Below, in pieces: positions 4,306 through 6,329 of a stretch of DNA of 6,329 nt (position 1 is the first letter of the stretch; the number at the start of each line of letters is the position of its first letter). The stretch is from an uncultured Clostridium sp. (GTDB lineage: Bacteria; Bacillota; Clostridia; TANB77; CAG-508): assembly GCA_946495905.1 (NCBI GenBank), contig CAMMEP010000066.1, positions 1 through 6,329 on the forward strand, in the 5' to 3' direction. The notes beneath the pieces are model-generated. The model ran no database searches. It saw only the letters and a list, made by a program, of their open reading frames with translations, and was not told the DNA's origin. Position numbers and translations under genes: made by a program.

Positions 4306-6132
4306 TTGAGTAAGAAAGTAGATAAAAATAAATTAGAAAAAATTGATAAGAAAATAAATAAAATATTTGATTTAGAGAAAAATACAATTGTTGGAACTTA
4401 TCAAAAAAGTAGAAATTTTGGATTTGTCGTTCCAGATGATAAAAAGCTTGGTTCTGATATTTATATTTCAAAAAAAGATGCAATGAAGGCAAAAAATAAT
4501 CAAAAAGTAGTGGTGGAAATCACAAAACTTCCTAAAAAAGACAAAAGTGCAGAAGGAAAAATAATAGAGATAATTGGCTATATAGACCAAGCAGGTGTTG
4601 ATATGATGTCTTTAATAAAAGAATATGATTTGCCTTATGAATTTCCAGAGCCTGTTCTAAAAGAAGCAAAGAAAATAAATCAAGAAGTAGATGTAAAGAA
4701 TATTAAAAATAGAAGAGATTTACGTGATCAAGAAATTTTTACGATTGATGGAGAAGATGCTAAAGATTTAGATGATGCAGTAAATGTAGAAAAATTAGAA
4801 AATGGTAATTATCAATTAGGTGTGCATATTGCAGATGTTAGCCATTATGTAAAAGAAGGTTCTTTTTTAGATAAAGAAGCAATTTTACGAGGAACTAGTG
4901 TCTATATGCTAGATAGAGTAATACCAATGCTTCCAGTAGAATTGTCTAATGGAATATGTAGTTTAAATGCAGGTAAAGACAGATTTGCTATTTCGTGTGT
5001 TATGGAAATTAATTCAAAAGGACAAGTTGTTTCTTCCGATATTTTTAAAAGTGTAATCAAAGTAACAGAAAGAATGAGTTATACCAGTGTACAAAAAATA
5101 TTAGACGATTCGGATAAAGAGATTACAAAAAGATATGCTGATTATATAGAGCATTTTAAGCGAATGGAAGAATTAGCTCATATTCTAAAGAATAGAAGAG
5201 CAAAAGATGGAAGTTTAAATCTAGATATTCCAGAAACAAAAGTCGTTTTAAATGAAAAAGGAATAGCCATAGATATAAAAAAATATGAGTTAACATTTGC
5301 TAATGAAATAATTGAACAATTTATGCTAACTGCAAATGAAACAGTTGCAGAAAAATTCTTTTGGTTAGAAGCTCCTTTTATTTATAGAGTGCATGAAGCA
5401 CCAGATATGGAAAAAGTAACGGAGCTAAATAAGTTTTTGTTTAATTTAGGATATCGAGTAAAATGCAATAAAGAAGAAGTTCATCCAACCGCTTTTGCAG
5501 ATGTGCTAGAAAAAATAAAAGGAAAACCGGAAGAAATGGTTATCTCTAATTTAGTGTTAAGAACTTTAAAAGTGGCAAGATATGAAAGTGAAAATAAAGG
5601 ACATTTTGGTATTGCAAGTAAATACTATTGCCATTTTACTTCACCTATTAGAAGGTACCCAGATTTATTTATCCATCGCATTATATCAAGATACATGGAA
5701 GAGGGATATAATCTATCCGAGGAAGAAATAGAAAAGTATAAACAGCAAGCTACCAAATATGCAGAAAAATCTTCAGAAAGAGAAAAAATAGCACAAAAAG
5801 TAGAACGAGAAAGTGTAGATATCAAAATGGCAGAATACATGGAAAGTCATATTGGAGAGGAATATCCTGGAATTATTTCAAGTATTACTTCTTTTGGAGT
5901 ATTTGTCGAGTTAGAAAATACGGTAGAAGGTATGATACGATTTGATAAATTAGGAGATGAGTATTTTATATATGATGAAGATAGAAAAACACTTCTTGGA
6001 GAAAAAACAAAGACAATGTATCATATTGGAGATAAAATTAATATACGTGTCATTCGAGCAGATAAACTATCTAGACAAATAGATTTTGAAAAAGTAGTGG
6101 AAGAAGAGAAAGAAGAGGAGAAAGAAGAATAG
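4306..6132 (+). CDS. rnr: Ribonuclease R (3'-5' exoribonuclease, RNB family), short N-terminus
   Basis: RNase R degrades structured RNA processively from the 3' end, including mRNA and defective rRNA. At 608 residues it is shorter than the usual 700-810. Domains seen: a basic lead (1-28); one cold-shock/OB domain (about 29-91) with GTYQKSRNFGFVVPDD and DIYI, matching the second cold-shock domain of other RNase R; the RNB catalytic domain (about 135-460); and an S1 domain (about 519-597) with SFGVFVELENTVEGMI. The four metal-binding Asp are present in IDGEDAKDLDDAV (148, 154, 156, 157), as is the signature FTSPIRRYPDLFIHR (444-458), so catalysis should be intact. Missing are the N-terminal helix-turn-helix and the first cold-shock domain. 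The C-terminus is a short Glu/Lys run rather than the long Lys-rich tail of E. coli RNase R. It starts at TTG. smpB and ssrA, frequent neighbours, do not follow. Confidence 0.95.
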   Translation: MSKKVDKNKLEKIDKKINKIFDLEKNTIVGTYQKSRNFGFVVPDDKKLGSDIYISKKDAMKAKNNQKVVVEITKLPKKDKSAEGKIIEIIGYIDQAGVDMMSLIKEYDLPYEFPEPVLKEAKKINQEVDVKNIKNRRDLRDQEIFTIDGEDAKDLDDAVNVEKLENGNYQLGVHIADVSHYVKEGSFLDKEAILRGTSVYMLDRVIPMLPVELSNGICSLNAGKDRFAISCVMEINSKGQVVSSDIFKSVIKVTERMSYTSVQKILDDSDKEITKRYADYIEHFKRMEELAHILKNRRAKDGSLNLDIPETKVVLNEKGIAIDIKKYELTFANEIIEQFMLTANETVAEKFFWLEAPFIYRVHEAPDMEKVTELNKFLFNLGYRVKCNKEEVHPTAFADVLEKIKGKPEEMVISNLVLRTLKVARYESENKGHFGIASKYYCHFTSPIRRYPDLFIHRIISRYMEEGYNLSEEEIEKYKQQATKYAEKSSEREKIAQKVERESVDIKMAEYMESHIGEEYPGIISSITSFGVFVELENTVEGMIRFDKLGDEYFIYDEDRKTLLGEKTKTMYHIGDKINIRVIRADKLSRQIDFEKVVEEEKEEEKEE

Positions 6133-6145
6133 ACTTTCTCCTTTT
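6117..6145. terminator. Terminator shared by rnr and the convergent small gene
   Basis: GGAGAAAG (6117-6124) pairs with CTTTCTCC (6134-6141), followed by TTTT (6142-6145). Bases 6113-6116 can pair with that T-run to extend the stem. The loop holds the rnr stop codon. Read on the minus strand the same stem is followed by a T-rich stretch, so it can end transcription from both sides. Confidence 0.7.
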
Positions 6146-6146
6146 C

Positions 6147-6302
6147 CTACACCACAAAATTAGGAACAATTAGACAAAATACTGCTAAAATATATAGAAA
6201 TATTCCAACACCTTTATTATTATTTTCTTTATATTCTAAATAGCCAGTGATAGCTGTTTCAATACAAGCATAAATTGAAGTTAAAAATATTACAATTTCC
6301 AT
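6147..6302 (-). CDS. Small two-helix membrane protein, unknown function
   Basis: The product is 51 residues, starting at ATG 6302 and ending at TAG 6147. A GAAAGGA ribosome binding site (6319-6313) is 10 bases upstream. It has two hydrophobic segments, about residues 3-20 (begins MEIVIFLTSIYACIE) and 31-51 (GVGIFLYILAVFCLIVPNFVV, ends the protein). They are joined by a charged loop, YLEYKENNNK (21-30). This is a hairpin membrane peptide, probably with both ends on the same side. I do not recognise the family; the shape is also that of some small toxins, holin-like peptides and membrane regulators, but nothing selects among these. The frame stays open upstream to the window edge, so a longer protein is possible, though the ribosome binding site favours this start. 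It is convergent with rnr, with 14 bases between stop codons. Confidence 0.65.
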   Translation of the reverse strand: MEIVIFLTSIYACIETAITGYLEYKENNNKGVGIFLYILAVFCLIVPNFVV

Positions 6303-6329
6303 TTTATTAAAATCCTTTCTTTTATAATT

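Noticed and set aside
4175..4492. Minus-strand open frame of 105 codons across the secG-rnr gap
   Set aside because: It overlaps the rnr start and the terminator, is rich in Phe, Tyr and Leu as expected from the complement of Lys- and Glu-rich coding sequence, and resembles no known protein.
5625..5840. Minus-strand open frame of 71 codons inside rnr
   Set aside because: It is antisense to the conserved RNase R signature region and shows no start signals.
6133..6329. smpB or tmRNA (ssrA) expected downstream of rnr
   Set aside because: Neither SmpB-like coding sequence nor tmRNA-like ends are present on either strand; the segment is explained by the terminator and the small minus-strand gene.
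1..6329. Reassigned TGA codon, since no gene here stops at TGA
   Set aside because: Seven stops are too few to judge, Trp is encoded by TGG, and no in-frame TGA occurs in any of the conserved genes.

Overview
The window is an AT-rich stretch of bacterial chromosome. Coding is dense, most genes have strong GGAGG-type ribosome binding sites, all seven stop codons are TAA or TAG, and in-frame TGG encodes Trp. The gene order tig-clpP-clpX, then secG-rnr, and the details of the proteins (ClpX with a C4 zinc finger, SecG with a clostridial-type loop, RNase R ending soon after its S1 domain) point to a low-GC Firmicute, most likely a member of the Clostridia. I cannot place it to genus.

Layout, left to right. 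(1) 1-486: C-terminal part of trigger factor, a ribosome-bound chaperone. (2) 487-805: gap holding a nested stem element (copy A), a probable tig terminator and a strong sigma-A-type promoter for clpP. (3) 806-1408 clpP and 1605-2921 clpX: peptidase and unfoldase of the ClpXP protease, separated by a second copy of the nested stem element (copy B) whose outer arm includes the clpP stop codon. (4) 2993-3529: a six-helix DUF308/HdeD-like membrane protein, where many related genomes carry lon. (5) 3530-3865: a different, larger nested stem element (C) and an extended -10 promoter for secG. (6) 3866-4117 secG, followed by a perfect inverted repeat, a GCGAAGC-capped hairpin and a textbook terminator. 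(7) 4306-6132 rnr, starting at TTG just after that terminator, with an intact catalytic core but without the N-terminal helix-turn-helix and first cold-shock domain. (8) 6147-6302, minus strand: a 51-residue two-helix membrane peptide convergent with rnr, with a terminator between them that can work in both directions.

The protein-coding content is housekeeping: nascent-chain folding (Tig), regulated proteolysis (ClpXP), Sec export (SecG) and structured-RNA decay (RNase R). smpB and ssrA, which often follow rnr in Firmicutes, are not here. The least explained material is intergenic. Elements A and B share conserved unpaired segments while their stems differ in sequence and remain complementary, including a compensatory A-T to G-C change in the apical hairpin. 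Element C has the same three-tier design with different conserved linkers. These elements lie directly 3' of stop codons and are the best candidates for something not yet described. Whether they are structured RNAs, mobile miniature elements or transcript-end structures cannot be decided from this window.
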